Assembly (NCBI GenBank): GCA_948144175.1
Contig: CANXME010002497.1
Span: 1,136,501 to 1,200,500, forward strand
Reading direction: 5' to 3'
DNA: 64,000 nt
DNA from: Closterium sp. NIES-65
Taxonomy: Eukaryota; Streptophyta; Zygnematophyceae; Desmidiales; Closteriaceae
The notes under the pieces are model-generated. The model made no database searches, was not told where the DNA came from, and saw nothing but the letters and a program-made list of their open reading frames with translations. Of the stretch, positions 21,148-33,800 are shown piece by piece (position 1 is the first letter of the stretch; the number at the start of each line of letters is the position of its first letter). Both the position numbers and the translations under genes were made by a program.

Positions 21148-24100
21148 TCATTCCTGGAGGTGCGCCACGTGGCTTTTTCGGACGACTCCGCACAGGTCCG
21201 AGCAGTACTGAAACTTCTGACGTGGCAATTTCTTCGTAAAGAAATCAGCTGCCATCTCGCCAGTTGGGCAGTAGGTCAGCTGGACCTTCCCTTTGTCGGT
21301 TCCGTCTTTGACGAAGAAGTACCGCAGGGTGATGTGCTTCGTGCGGTTAACGAAGCTCGGCTTGTTTGCGATTTTGATCGCACTGTGATTGTCGCAGAGT
21401 ATCTTGAAGGACCCGTTCATCTCCGTCTTTGTTTCCCGTAGGAGCTCCGTGAGGTAGAGTCCAGAATCGTCCAGGCGTGGTATTCAGATTCGATTCCAAG
21501 GTGAATGCCCCAGCGAGCGCGGTCTTCAAACTTTCCGGCCCGGGCAGTGTGGGGGCGGTGTTGTACCATACACCCGAAAACTCGCGCATGCGTGTGTCAG
21601 GGTAATTTCCAATCCACTCCTTGAAGGGTGAGCTGTTGTTGGGCATTGCTTTCGAGGAAAGCATGTTGTGCAGCCGAGCTGCATGTCGCGAAGGGCCAGT
21701 ATTTGGTTGGCACAGCTGACTGCTTCATGAGCGCTCGCATTTTTGTCGCGAGGCTCCCGTTGGTTCTCTCGGCCAATCCTTGCTGTTCATGAGCGTAGGG
21801 AAGGGAAATCATCGTCTTGATCCCCTTATGCTTGCAGAGGGTTTTGAACTCCTTCGTCTGGTACTCCAAGGCTTCGTCCGTTCTAAATGCCTTCAGCTTC
21901 TGTCCGTCGCTCTAGGTTTCCGCCATGCTCACTAGACTTTGAAGCACTGGTAGGCGAGATAATGGTTGCTGACGTTAACGGCCCACACGAAGCGAGTGCC
22001 GGCATCGATGAAGGTAAGCGTGTATAGCTCCCCTCCAACTCCTTTCGCCGTGAGCACCAAAAAATCGCTATAATCCTTCTCCAGCGGCTTGTAGCGTTCG
22101 GCTCCAGAGATCTTTTCGGCGAAGGGCGTGTGACTTAGCGCGGCTGCCGGCCAGACGGTGCAATTGGGTAAGTCGGTTCTTGGCTTTAGTAGCTTTCCAT
22201 CTGGCAACAACAGTGCGTCTGCCGCAAAAACGTTTGCGTTGATGCAGTTTTGAGCACTTCAATTGATGGGTGTCCGGAGCGTTGATGCCAGATGTCTCCG
22301 TCAACCCGATATCCCTTTTGTGTGCGTCAAGCTCCTTCTCCCGTGCTAATATCGTTTCTGCGGTTTCCTTCCCGATCTGTTCCGCAGGTTCGTCGAGCAC
22401 GGTGACTCGGACTGCTGCTGCTTGGAGTGTCGCACCGTAGTACGTCCCGTTGGTGTCGCCGATGGTGGTGGTGTCGATCTTCACCGGCAGCTCCAGTGGC
22501 CCTTCAGGAGGCGGGGGCGAGATTTGCAGGCGGCGATCTTCCGGTTGCGTGGCTTCTCCTTCTTCGAAGTCGGTGTCGCCGATCGCCACTCCCCTTGTCT
22601 CGAAGCGGAGGTAGTCCCTACCTTCCGTTGTGATAGGAATGAGGTGAGGACCGTACTCCACTAGCGATTCTTCTTCCTCTGGTTCTGATGCCTCCTCAGT
22701 AACTTCTGGTTCTTCTGCTTCGTCTCCTGCAGGTTATTTGGCAATGTTTCCCCATCCGGTTTCAGCTGCAGTGCCTTCTCCGAGCGCGGTGTTCTCCATG
22801 ACCCAGTGGACGTCCACGGCGTCCCAGCCCTCGGTGGTGTTCTAGCCGGTGGGTTGTTGGACGGGGGGCCAGAATGTCCGAGTAGCTTCTGTGTTCGTTG
22901 TTACGGTTGCCACGACTGCCGTATCTGTTGTGATTTCTTCCCCTTCTTCCACCGCTTGTGGTCCCGTGTATGCAGGGTTTGTAGTAGAGGCGACGAGGAC
23001 GGCAAGAGCGCGGAAGGTAACATCGAGACCTGGTCGCTGATTGCCGGTTTCTTCCGGATGGCTCCACCTTGGCGGTGACGGGTGACCGGGTGGATCAAGA
23101 ACAAGGATATGTTGGTTGTTGCCAGAGGTCTTGGGTGACTCGAAGTCGAGCACGAATACCCCTTCCACACTTTTCGCCTTTTTGGTGAAGATTCCGTCGT
23201 ATATTAAGTGAAGCTCGTTTTCGCTTGTTTGCAGGCCAACTCCGCACTGCATCAGCTGGTCTAGGGATAGACGGTTGTACTGGAGCTCAGGCACGACGAG
23301 GACGTCGCTGATGTGAATGCAGTATCCGGTGTCATGTGACTCCAATTGGATCTGACCGCGGCTCCTGGCGCAAATGGTCTGGATGTTGGCGACGTTGATC
23401 TCCACCTCGTTGAAGAGTGCTTCGCTGTTGAGTATGAAGACACTTGACGATTGGCCGCAACAACTGTCCATTTACCATTTGTTAACCTCCTTCTTCGCCT
23501 TTGCAAGGTTTGCGAGCTTCGGTGTGATGTGATGCTCCATGTCGTGTTCCCTTTCATAGTCGTAGTAACATCCCTCTTCGTCGTATGCGATGCGTGCAGG
23601 TGGAGACTCCTGGATCCACTGTGGCGCTTCCCAGTCATACAGCATCCGTCCGACTGTCAGCTCGTCGTACGTCGGATTGTTCCCTTCCTCGTCTTCAACC
23701 GATCCCTCGGGTCGCTCCTAAGGTGGGTCTGCGAACATGTCTTCCCAGCTGCGGAAGAAGCGGTAGTGTCGGTTTGGGCGAGGCGGTCCTCGACGCACCA
23801 TGCAGGTTAATACATTGCTTTTGCCCTTGTCGTTTGTGTTCGTAGAAATACATTCCCGAGTTTGAGATGTGCTGGCGACGGCTGGTGGCGAGACCGTCTG
23901 GTTGCGTGCTGAAGCACCTCCTTGCTGGTGCGTTCCAGCACCCTTCTGGTTGTTGTTGTTGCCGTTCAGCGTCCAGCAGTCTTGAATTATATGCCCAGTC
24001 TTTTTGCAGTATTTGCAAAAGACTCTTTTCTTGTCCGGTGGTGCTTGCGCATAGAAAGCGATCTTCTCCTTCTTGTTGCCTCTCTCTTTGTATAGGTCAA

Positions 24101-24971
24101 TCTCCTTCTGCTCGGAAAGGAGCGTAGAGCAAAGGGCAGTTTCGCTGAGGGTCCCTTGCGTAAGAAGGAGCGACTTGCACTGGCGCCATTCCGGGCTCAA
24201 TCCAGCGAGGATGATGGTGACGAACATGTCGTCAGGGAAGTTGTCGCCGCTTTTCCTGATTTGGTTTCTCAGGTTCCTGCAACGGTTGATGTATGGTCCG
24301 GCCTTTTCGTCGGGAAAAATCTTGACATTTTTCAGCTGGTTGAGCAGGCGACTAAGTGTCACCGAGTCCATTGCCATGTGGCAGGTGCGCAGGTGTTCCC
24401 AGGACTGTTGCATGGGTGCCCACTCGTTCTTGAAGGGGCGAATGCTCAACTGTTCTTCGGGCGACAGATTCCGAATCAAGACGGTGAAGGCTAGGAGCGA
24501 TTTGTTGTAGTACTGCATTTTCTCCTGAGGTGAGCCGTTGGTCGGAAATGCGTACGACCCGTCGTAATACATCCAGATATGAGCGCCTTGAGCTACTAGC
24601 TCGAATTCGAAGCTCCAGTTATAAAAATCTTGACCGTCAATGGCTTTTGTTGTCCTGAGATCTGATGTTGATAAAAACTTGCTCTGCATTGACGCCATTA
24701 CTTTGTAATGTGTATGTTGTGCTTGTGCAGATCCTTGGGCTCCGCGGTTGTTGAAGGCGAAGGATCAAACAGATCCAGCTCCTTGGGGATCGGGAATTCT
24801 TCGAGCGTAACTGGAGCTGTCGATGCTCATCGGCTGATGGCTTTCCAGGGCACTGATGCGGGAGATCAGCTGCTCGAGGAGCGCTGTATCCACGGTCCTT
24901 GTGGTAGAAGCGACATTGGTGGAGGGTTGTACGGGATTTTCTCCAGCCTCTCCGCAAGTTGTGCCTGGCAT
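21148..24971 (-). pseudogene. Copia gag-pol of element D, RT deleted, many frameshifts
   Basis: Read leftward from ATG 24971 (MPGTTCGEAGEN). Gag has a UBN2 region (LAFTVLIRNLSPEEQLSIRP, FVTIILAGLSPEWRQC) and zinc knuckle CKYCKKTGHIIQDC (about 24010). Next comes a protease-like region with MDSCCGQSSS (about 23465), where the family's active-site glycine is not evident. Then integrase with LPYAHEQQGLAERTNG (about 21790) and a tail with EFSGVWYNTAPTLPGPESLKT. The frame then jumps near 21460 to the RNase H end (MNGSFKILCDNHSAIKIANK, RTKHITLRYFFV, MAADFFTKKL). The whole RT is missing, while relative E still has it. Non-functional. Confidence 0.85.
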
Positions 24972-25053
24972 GATGCTGTCCTTGATGTAAGATTTAAGTT
25001 ATGAAAGACGCGTGCTTTTGAAGCCCCTTTAGCAGTTCCTATGATCCAAACTA

Positions 25054-25065
25054 GCTCTCATACCA
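25054..25065 (-). promoter_or_regulatory. Primer-binding site of D
   Basis: On the - strand TGGTATGAGAGC touches the end of the 5' LTR. It differs by one base from TGGTATCAGAGC, the complement of the 3' end of plant initiator-Met tRNA. Confidence 0.85.
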
Positions 25066-25537
25066 TGTTAGAGTGAGGACCTTGGATGGGATAGGAATGC
25101 CTTAGAAGAGCTGGGTAGCGGAAGTCGTGTGGTAGAAACTCAGATCATAGTGGATGTAGATGACCAAGTTAATTAAAACAAATATTACACACATAATAAA
25201 TTGTTCTAGCTAGCCATGTACTCTGAGGGGTACATTCCCCTATTCCAACTGCTTGACAGGCATTTCTATAGTGACTGTGACTATTGCACTTCCTTCTTGT
25301 TACCGAGTCGCTGCATGTAACCGGTACGTACGGTTACGCCTGTTGCCATTCCTTGATGATAAGTCAACCGTCGGTCCAGATGGTCAACAGTCGCGACGGT
25401 TGACTTTGCAACTGCTGTCCTTCCTGCTCTTGATACGGGCTGATCCGATACTGCTGCTAGCGCTGCTTCGATAGTGGCGGGTGCGATACTGCTGCACCTA
25501 CGGGAATGCTAAGTATGATTCCCTTCATACTCCAGCA
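25066..25537 (-). repeat. 5' LTR of D (472 bp)
   Basis: On the - strand it starts TGCTGGAGTATGAAGG and ends CTCACTCTAACA. The duplication CTAAC follows at 25538-25542. Confidence 0.92.
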
Positions 25538-25576
25538 CTAACAACATTAGAGCTCGGCACGCTCTCCCCTTTCAGC

Positions 25577-28500
25577 CATGGACGGCCATGCCGAAGGCTT
25601 GGCCAGCGACGATGATGCAGATATGGATAGTGTTGATTAAGTAGACGGCTAGAGGAAGCCAGGACGGGGCTTGTTATGCTCATGAGCTCTCTTGGCCCTG
25701 GTGTCCACGCACCCAGGCCTCCTTCCGCAAAGCCTGCTGGAGTCAAGATCGAGAACCACGACCACCCACCGGTTTGTTCAAGCCCAGATTCAATCCGAAG
25801 TGAGCCTGTTGCACCAGCTGCCGTCTCCAACACCGTGGTTGTCGAGCCGGCCACAACGAAGTCCTCTACCATGCGCACCTTCAAGCTGAAGCAGTCGACG
25901 CTGAGATGGGCAAAGCCATCCTCCAGCGACGCTGTCGAGCAACCTGTCGAGAACAACACCTCCCCTCGCTCATCATTGGTCATAGACATTTCCGAGGCCA
26001 TTGAAGCCGTCAATGCAGACGCCCTCGTGAAGTTCAAATCCATGTGGCCAGAGAGGTTCCCGTGACTTGTTCTACCGGAATCTAAATCCGGTGCTGCTGC
26101 TTTTAAGTGTAGTGTCTGCACCAAGCATGCCAGAGTCAGGGGACAATATGGCCGGACAGGGTGAGGGGCGAGCGACGTGCCGATGCAGGCGTTTCGCAAG
26201 CACGCCGGTACGAAGAAACACAAGCTGGCGATGGAGAAGTAGGATGCTCTGTTGAACACGGCATCCAAGCAGCCATAGATCAACCAACATCGTGCCCCCG
26301 TCGATGCTGAGAAGATCGGAGCCATGGCGTTGTTCAAGTCCATGCTGTTCGTCCGTCATTGCAATGCGCCCATGAGAACATGGGTGAAGCTGGTGCAGTA
26401 CCTCGCGCGCAAGGGTGTTCAGGGCTTCCCCAAGCGGGGATATGGCACCCACTACACAACGTGAGTAGTAGTCAGCCAAGTTTAGTAGCGGTTTTAAATA
26501 TTTTATATTCTATTTTAATATTCTGTCATGGTTTGTTCTGCTGGCAGGTACGGCTTTGGTGAGCTCACGGAGGCCCTTGTCAACTGGCTACAGACAACTT
26601 AACTGGAGCACATCTTGACAAGCTCTTTCATCGGCATCTGCATCGATGAAAGCACGGATCAGCTCAAGGGGAAGCATTTTGTATGCCACGTTCATCCGCC
26701 ACAACGTCCTCGTGACTGAGTTCATGGAGCTGATTATGGTGGAAAAAGCTGACGCTTCTTCTCTTCTCAGCATCCTCCTTTCCCACATGCATGCAGTTGG
26801 TGTCAATCTGCAGAGGATTTCCGGCATTAGCACCGATGGAGCTAGAGTAATGATGGGGTCGAAGGCCAGCCTGGTTGTTCGACTGCGTCGAAAACTCCTG
26901 CACCTTGCATCACTCACATGTTAGTGCGCGCGTGGTTTCGTTTATAGCCTGTTACGCTATCATGATCGAACACCTTGTTAATGTCATTCATTGATGTGTT
27001 CCACCTGCAGGGAGTCTCTTGCAGCGAAGGATGCGGCAGAGGAGCTCCCCGTCTTCGACATGGTCGATGATCTTATCCGGGTTGTGTCCGAGTTGCTGGG
27101 TCGGTCGGGTCCGCGCCACGCACGGTTCATGAATCTACAAGAGATGTTTAGCGAAACGAGCCTTGAAGCGCAAGGCATCCACTTGGTTCGGTGGCTGTCA
27201 AGGGGGGATGCCATCCGTCACCTCGTCGCTGTTTTACCGGCAGTGATTGTGATGCTAAAAGAGCTTAACAACAAGATGTATGCTCTAGCAAGCTCCTACC
27301 CTTTTCATTTCCTGGCTGATGTGCTTGAGCAGCTCAATATCTTGAACAAGACATTCCAGCAGAGACAGGTGAGGTGTTACGATGATATTTACGCATGTGC
27401 TTGTACACCATAATTTTAACTGTCTTTGTGTGCCTTTCATCTGTCCAGCTCGATCTGGTGTCTTTGCATGCGCAGATCAAATGGACAACCAATCACATCG
27501 AGAGCCGCTACGTGGACTACGGCGATAACTTTGGCGGTGGCATGAGCCAGTGGCTGTCACATTTCCTGGAGCGCCATGGCCCGGGTTGTAACCACGAAGT
27601 GAAGGTCGAGGGTGTCGACAGCGATGGCCGGCCATCTTCTTTCACGTTCACTCTTCACGAGGACCTCATCGACTCATATAGCGGCCCGGAGGACCATGAC
27701 GGCTGCATCCAGATGTGCACCGAGTTCGCGGAGAGGATCGTGGCGAACCTGTGTTAGAATCCCAACCACTAGACCATTGGGATAAAAGGGCTTGTTTAAG
27801 TAGCGGGTCAGTGCGCCCATAACCCCCCAGGCGAATGCGCCTGTAACCCTCTCCAGGATCAATCGGGCATCCACAGTGCAGATCTACTGACACCCCCCCA
27901 CACTGGGAGGCCCAGGACTAAGCGCAGCGGCAACGACCTACATGTGCATACACCAGGAATCAAACCCGAGACCGCTCTGATACCATGTCAGAATCCCAAC
28001 CACTAGACCATTGGGATGAAAGGGCTTATTTCAGTAGTGGGTCAGTGCGCCCATAACCCCCCAGGCGAACGCGCCTGTAACCCTCTCCAGGATCAATCGG
28101 GCATCCACAGTGCAGATCTACTGACAACCTGGAGGGGAGGCTCGGTGACCTCGACTCCCTCTCTGGAGTCTGCCTGTTCACGCCTGATGCATGGCCACAA
28201 AGCAAGTCGGGGCGGAATGCTCGATGCCAGGAGTGGCTGATTTCGCTGGTAACAATGTTCAAGGCACGGCACTATGATGAGATCTTACCAGGTTTGTTAT
28301 GGGTAACTAGGAATGTCAAGCTTTCACCCCTATGCTTGAATAGCCTTTATGCTGTATGCTCATTTGCCTGTTCTTTGGAATCTCCCTCCCTCCAGGCATC
28401 AACAAGAGGCTGGCAGGCAAGGAGCTTCGCCTCGTTTGTTCAGTCCTTGCATGTGCCCCCAAGAAAGAGAGAAGTTTCCACAGTGGACTGATGGCGATGC

Positions 28501-28890
28501 TCAAAACGCCCGACTGGCGGGAGAGCTACCCCAATCTGGTGCAGCTCTGGGTGGCGGTGGCTGTCATTCCCCTCACCACAGTGGAGTGTGAAAGGGGATT
28601 CACCTGGCAAAACGTGATCAAATCATGGCGACGAGGGGGGATCAAGGACGCGAGGCTGGGGGACCTCATGTATATGTCCCAGATGCAATACGAGCCCAAC
28701 TACGATGAGGTAGTTGAGATATGGCGGAATTAAAAGAAAGGGGAAGCCTTTCAGCAATGCCCCCATCTACACCCCAACCCCAGGCGAAAACAACAAGAAG
28801 GGCAAGCATGAGGTGGAGATAGATGTAGAGGAGCCAATAGGAGTTGCAGTATTGTCTTCTAGTGATGAAGATGATGAATTGAGCTGCTAA
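25577..28890 (+). pseudogene. hAT transposase with BED zinc finger, introns and TRIM insertion
   Basis: The enzyme would cut and rejoin the hAT ends. In order: ATG 25577 after a splice-acceptor-like ctctcccctttcag; acidic start; proline/serine-rich region with RTFKLKQSTLRWAKPS; BED-type zinc finger (CSVC, then KHAGTKKHK, 26105-26220); block YLARKGVQGFPKRGYG; first catalytic Asp in ICIDESTDQ (about 26640); second in ISTDGARVMMG (about 26825); a long helical region (26990-27730); and the C-terminal hAT dimerisation motif IPLTTVECERGF (about 28570-28690). Likely introns are 26461-26547, about 26918-27010, 27369-27449 and about 28292-28395, with GT and AG ends for most. It is broken by TGA and two TAG codons in the zinc-finger exon, by frameshifts, and by a TRIM after VANL. 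An acidic tail in another frame ends at 28890. Confidence 0.85.
27752..28126 (-). mobile_element. TRIM (miniature LTR retrotransposon) in a transposase exon
   Basis: Two 141-bp LTRs (27752-27892 and 27986-28126) flank only 93 bp of internal sequence. The whole is flanked by ACCTG (27747-27751, 28127-28131), and removing it restores the transposase frame (VANL joined to EGRLGDL). On the - strand the primer site TGGTATCAGAGC (27985-27974) directly follows the LTR, and a purine tract GTGTGGGGGGG (27903-27893) precedes the second LTR. No coding capacity, so it depends on other elements for movement. Confidence 0.93.
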
Positions 28891-29119
28891 GATCATGTCG
28901 TTGCCTTGTTTTTTTGGCATGGTAAATATAATGAACAAAAAGAGCTTTAGCATTTTTCAGCCTTAGTATTTTATTCAGGCTGGTTAGTCAACGTTTTTTT
29001 TTTTTCGGACAACTTTGAAATTTCAGCTATTTTTTTCGGATATGACTCCGATTGATCAGCCTAGCATAACCTGGTAAGGCTGACGTTTCAGCCTAGGAAA
29101 AAACGAATCTGAAGCCCTG
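28891..29119 (+). other. hAT right end
   Basis: Non-coding stretch after the transposase tail. It contains GCTG-type subterminal repeats (about 28977, 29075) and ends cgaatctgaagccctg, the inverted counterpart of the left terminus. It is followed by AGCCTAGG at 29120-29127, then aaaaagggcc to the start of E. Confidence 0.7.
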
Positions 29120-29137
29120 AGCCTAGGAAAAAGGGCC

Positions 29138-29222
29138 CTATGATCTGAGTTTCTACCACAAAACTTCTGCTACCCAACTCTTCTAAGGCATTCCTTTCCT
29201 ATCCAAGGTCCTCACTCTAACA
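29138..29222 (+). repeat. 5' LTR remnant of E
   Basis: Begins ctatgatctgag, which in D lies 85 bp from the inner LTR end; the preceding bases (gggcc) do not match D. It ends CTCTAACA and is followed by the primer site TGGTATGAGAGC (29223-29234). Confidence 0.85.
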
Positions 29223-30770
29223 TGGTATGAGAGCTAGTTTGGATTATAGGAACTGCTAAAGGGGCTTCAAGAGCAAGCGCCTTTCATAACTTAAATCTTA
29301 AATCAAGGACAACATCATGCCAGGCGCAGTTTGCGGAGAGGATGGAGAAAATCCCGTACAACCCTCCACCAATGTCGCTTCTACTACAACGATCATGGAT
29401 ACAGCGCTCCTCGAGCAGCTGATCTCCCGCATCAGCGCCCTGGAAAGCCATCAGCCAATGAGCATCGACAGCTCTAGCTACGCTCGAAGACCTCCTGATC
29501 CCCAAGGAGCTGGATTTGAACGATCCTTCGCCTTCAACAACCACGGAGCCCAAGGATCTGCACAACCACAACAGGCGCATTACGAAGCAATGGCGTCAAT
29601 GCAGAGCAAGTTTTTATCAATTTCCACACTTGGACAACAAGACCCATTGACGGTCAAGACTTCTACACTTGGAGCTTCGAATTCGAGCTAGTAGCTCAAG
29701 GCGCTCAGATCTGGATGTATTACGACGGGTCGTACGCATTTCTGACCAACGGCTCACCTAAGGAGAAAACACAGTTTGACAATGAATCGCTCCTAGCCTT
29801 CACCGTCTTGATTCGGAATCTGTTGCCCGAAGAACAGTTGAGCATTCGCCCCTTCAAGAACGAGTGGGCACCTGCGCAACAGTCCTGGGAACACCTGCGT
29901 AAGTGCCACATGGCAACGGGCTCGGTGACACTTAGTCGCCTACTCAACCAGGTGAACAATGTCAAGATGTAACCCGTTGAAAAGGCCGGACCATACATCA
30001 ACCGCCGTAGGAACCTGAGAGACCAATTCAGGAAAAGCGGCGACAACTTCCCTGACGACATGTTCGTCACCATCATCCTCGCTGGATTGAGCCCGGAATG
30101 GCGCCAGTGCAAGTCGCTCCTTCTTACGCAAGGGACCCTCAGCGGAACTGCCCTCTGCTCGACGCTCCTTTCCGAGCAAAAGGAGATTGACCTATACAAC
30201 GAGAGAGGCAACAAGAAGGAGAAGATCGCTTTCTACGCGCAAGCGCCATCGGACAAGAAAAGACACTTCTCCAAATATTGAAAAAAAGGCTGGGCATATT
30301 ATTCAAGACTACTAGAAGCTGAACGGCAACAACAACAACTAGAGGGTGCCGGAACGCACCACCAAGGAGGTGCTTCAGCACGCAACTAGACAGTCTCGCC
30401 ACCAGCCGTTGCCAGCACATCTCAAACTCCGGGACGTATTTCTGCGAACACAAACGACAAGGGCAAAAGCAATGTATTAACCTGCATGGTGCGTCGAGGA
30501 CCACCTCGCCCAAACCGACACTACCACTTCTTCCGCAGCTGAGAAGACATGTTCGCAGACCCGCCTCAGGAGCGACCCGAGGGATCGGTTGAAGACAAGG
30601 AGGAGAACGATCCGGCGTACGACGAGCTGACAGTCGGACGGATGCAGTACGACTGGGAAGGACCACAGTGGATCCAGGGGTCTCCACCTGCACGCATCGC
30701 ATACGACAAAGAGGGATGTTACTACGACTACGAAAAGGAACACGACATGGAGCATCACATCACACCGAAG

Positions 30771-30893
30771 TGTCAGAATGTTATGCTCTAGCCTGTAGTG
30801 GGGTGCTCTACAGCGAGTACAACCCTTCTAGGGTTTGCTATTTGTATCCCCATTCTTGCTAGTTCAATCCTCTTCTTTCTTCTAACTTTCACA
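30771..30893 (-). mobile_element. Solo LTR of family II inside E
   Basis: The 123-bp sequence starts TGTCAGAATG and ends TTTCACA on the + strand. Inverted, it has the family II layout (TGTGAAAG, then a copy of acaaatagcaaaccctag, then CATTCTGACA). CGAAG flanks it at 30766-30770 and 30894-30898. D is uninterrupted at this point. Confidence 0.9.
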
Positions 30894-33800
30894 CGAAGCT
30901 CGCGAACCTGGCCAAGGCAAAGAAGGAGGTTAACAAATGGTACCTGGACAGTTATTGCAGCCAACACATGGTGTCGTCAAGTGTCCTCATCCTCAACAGC
31001 GAAGCAATCTTCAAAGAGGTGGAAATCAACGTCGCCAACAGCCAGACCATTTACGCCAGGAGCCGCGGTCAGATCCAACTGGAGTCACATGACACCGGAT
31101 ACTGCATTCACATCAGCGACGTTGTCGTCCTGCCTGAGCTCCAGTACAACCTTCTGTCCCTGGACCAGCTGATAAAGTGCGGAGTTGGCCCGCAAACAAG
31201 CAAAAACGAGCTTCACTTAATATACGACAAAATCTTCATAAAAAGGGCGAAAAGTGTGGAAGGAGTATTCATGCTCGACTTCGAGTTACCCAAGACCTCT
31301 TGCGACAACCAACACATCCTTGTTCTTAATCCACCCGGTCACCCGTCACCGCCAAGGTGGAGCCATCCAGAAGAAACTGACTATCAGCGACCCGGTCTCG
31401 ATGTTACCTTCCGCGCTCTTGCCGTCCCGTCGCCTTGACTACGAACCCTGCAGACATCGGACCAAAGCGATGGAAGAAGGGGAAGAAATCACATCAGATA
31501 CGGCACTCGCGGCAACCGTAACAACGAACACAAAAGCTACGCGGACATTCTGCCCCCCCGTCCAACAACCCACCGGCTGTAACACCACCGAGGGCTGGGA
31601 CGCCGTGGACGTCCGCTGGGTCATGGAGAACACTGCGCTCGGAGAAGGCGCTGCAGCTGAAACCGGATGGGGAAACATCGCCGAAGAACCTGCAGCAGAG
31701 GAAGCAGAAGAACCAGAAGTTACTGAGGAGGCACCAGAACCAGAGGAAGAAGAATCGCTCACGGAGTACGGTCCTCACCTGATTCCCATCACAACGGATG
31801 GCAGGGACTACCTCCGCTTCGAGACAAGGGGAGTGGCGATTGGCGACACCGATTTCGAAGAAGGAGAAGTCACGCAACCGGAAGATCGCCGCCCACGAAT
31901 CTCCCCCCCCCCCTCCTGAAGGGCCACTGGAGCTGTAGGTGACGATCGACACCACCACCATCGGCGACACCAGCGGGACGTACTACAGTGCGACACTCCA
32001 AGCAGCAGCAGTCCGAATCACCGTGCTCGACGAACCTGCGGAACAAATAGGGAAGGAAACCGCAGAAACGATATTAGCACGGGAGAAGGAGCTTTACGCA
32101 CGCACAAAGGGATATCGGGTTGACGGAGACATCTGGCATCAACGCTCCGGACACCCATCAATTGAAGTGCTCAACAACTGCATCAACGCAAACGTTTTTG
32201 CGGCAGACGCACTATTGCTACCAGATGGAAAGCTACTCAAGCCGAGAACCGACTTACCCAATTGCACCATCTGGCCGGCAGCCGCGCTAAGTCACACGCC
32301 CTTCGCCGAAAAGATCTCTGGAGCCGAACACTACAAGCCGCTGGAGAAGGTTTATAGCGATTTTCTGGTGCTCGCGGCGAAATGAGTTGGAGGGGAGCAG
32401 TACGCTTACCTTCATCGATGCCGGCACTCGCTTCGTGTGGGCCGTTAACGTCAGCAACCATTATCTCGCCTACCAGTGCTTCGAAGTTTGGGTGAGCATG
32501 GCGGAAACCTAGAGCGACGGACAGAAGCTTAAGGCATTTCAGACGGATGGAGCCCTGGAGTACTAGACGGAGGATTACAAAACCCTTTGAAAGCAGAAGG
32601 GAATCAAGAGGATTATTTCCCTTCCCTATGCTCACGAACAGTAGGGATTGGCCGAGCGAACCAACGGGAGCCCCGCTACAAAAATGCGAGCGCTCATGAA
32701 GCAGTCAGCTGTGCCAACCAAATATTGGCCCTTCGCGATATGCAATTCGGCTACATAACATGCTTTCCTCGAAAGGACTGCCCAACAACAGCTCACCCTT
32801 CAAGGAGTGGACTGGAAAACACCCTGACACACGCATGCTATGAGTTTTCGGGTGTATGGTACAATACCGCCCCCACATTGCCCGGACCGGAAAGTTTGAA
32901 GACCGAGCTCACTGGGGCATTCACCTCGGAATCGAATCCGAATACCACGCCTGGACGATTCTGGACTTTGCCACCCACCAGCTCACGCGTTCATGTGACT
33001 GCATCTTCTAGGAAAGGCTGACCCTGCCACTATACTTCCTACACCGCACTGCACAGAACGCACCAGACAACATTTTTCAGGGACAGCACAGCTACGCCAA
33101 TGACGAGGACGACGTCGACGTGGCAGGCGAACAACCAGACGAGGCAACAGAGGATCAGGCCCCCTTTGTCCCCGTTACGGAGCAGTTCGGCTCACCCACA
33201 TTCTCTCCAACAGAAATTGATCCACATGAAGCGGTACAGACACAGCACGATTATGCAAGTGCATAAATGCACTCACCCATGGACGAAGACCCAGCTCGCA
33301 ATTCTTCTTGCGACACCGTTCGCGACGTCCCTGGCGATGACGACGACGTGGTTACCAACGCAGCTGAATCTAACCTCACAAGCCTTCGCATCCTTGGACT
33401 CGCCGTCGCCGTTATGGGTAACCAGCAGCTGGTCGAACCCACCACCATTCGCCAGGCCCTCAGAAGACCCGATGCCAAGAAATGGAGAGGCGCTATGGCC
33501 GCAGAAGTTGCTGCACTCCAGCGATGTGGCACCTGGAAGCTGGTACCACGACGACACGCAAAGGCGAAGAAAACTCTCACAGGAAAATGGGTTTTCAGGA
33601 TCAAAACTCTCGCGGACGGGGCGGTCGACAAATACAAAGCACGCTGGGTGGTCCGCGGATTCGAGCAGACACAGTTTGCGGACGACAATCAGACATTCGC
33701 ACCCGTCCGCCGCCATACCTTTGTGCGGATTCTCCTCTGCATCGCCGCCTTGTAACAGTGTCCCCTACGCAAAATCGACGTCTCCAACGCCTTCCTCTAC

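Larger units (their letters stand above)
6237..25537 (-). mobile_element. Ty1/copia retrotransposon D (family III), interrupted by B, C and a MITE
   Basis: The outer ends are flanked by CTAAC at 6232-6236 and 25538-25542, a 5-bp target-site duplication. The 5' LTR (right side) is 25066-25537 and the primer-binding site 25054-25065. The 3' LTR (left side) survives in three pieces: 6237-6323, 20287-20515 and 20985-21140. Together they make 472 bp, exactly the length of the right LTR. Element B fills the first gap and a MITE the second. The internal part has gag, protease and integrase, then jumps to the end of RNase H, so the reverse transcriptase is deleted and D is non-autonomous. Confidence 0.9.
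5560..29119 (+). mobile_element. hAT-superfamily DNA transposon, inflated by nested insertions
   Basis: The left terminus CAGTGCCTCAGAT (5560) and the inverted right terminus CAGGGCTTCAGAT (reverse complement, ending 29119) match at 11 of 13 bases. Both are flanked by the 8-bp direct repeat AGCCTAGG (5552-5559 and 29120-29127), the duplication length typical of hAT elements. Between them lies a BED-finger transposase gene (25577-28890). Removing element D with its cargo (6237-25542) and the TRIM with its duplication (27752-28131) leaves about 3.9 kb, a normal hAT size. One caution: AGCCTAGG also occurs just inside the right end, so the match could be less independent than it looks. Confidence 0.78.

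Noticed and set aside
27893..27985. A tRNA gene inside the TRIM
   Set aside because: Only stretches resemble a tRNA; no complete cloverleaf with anticodon stem can be folded by eye.
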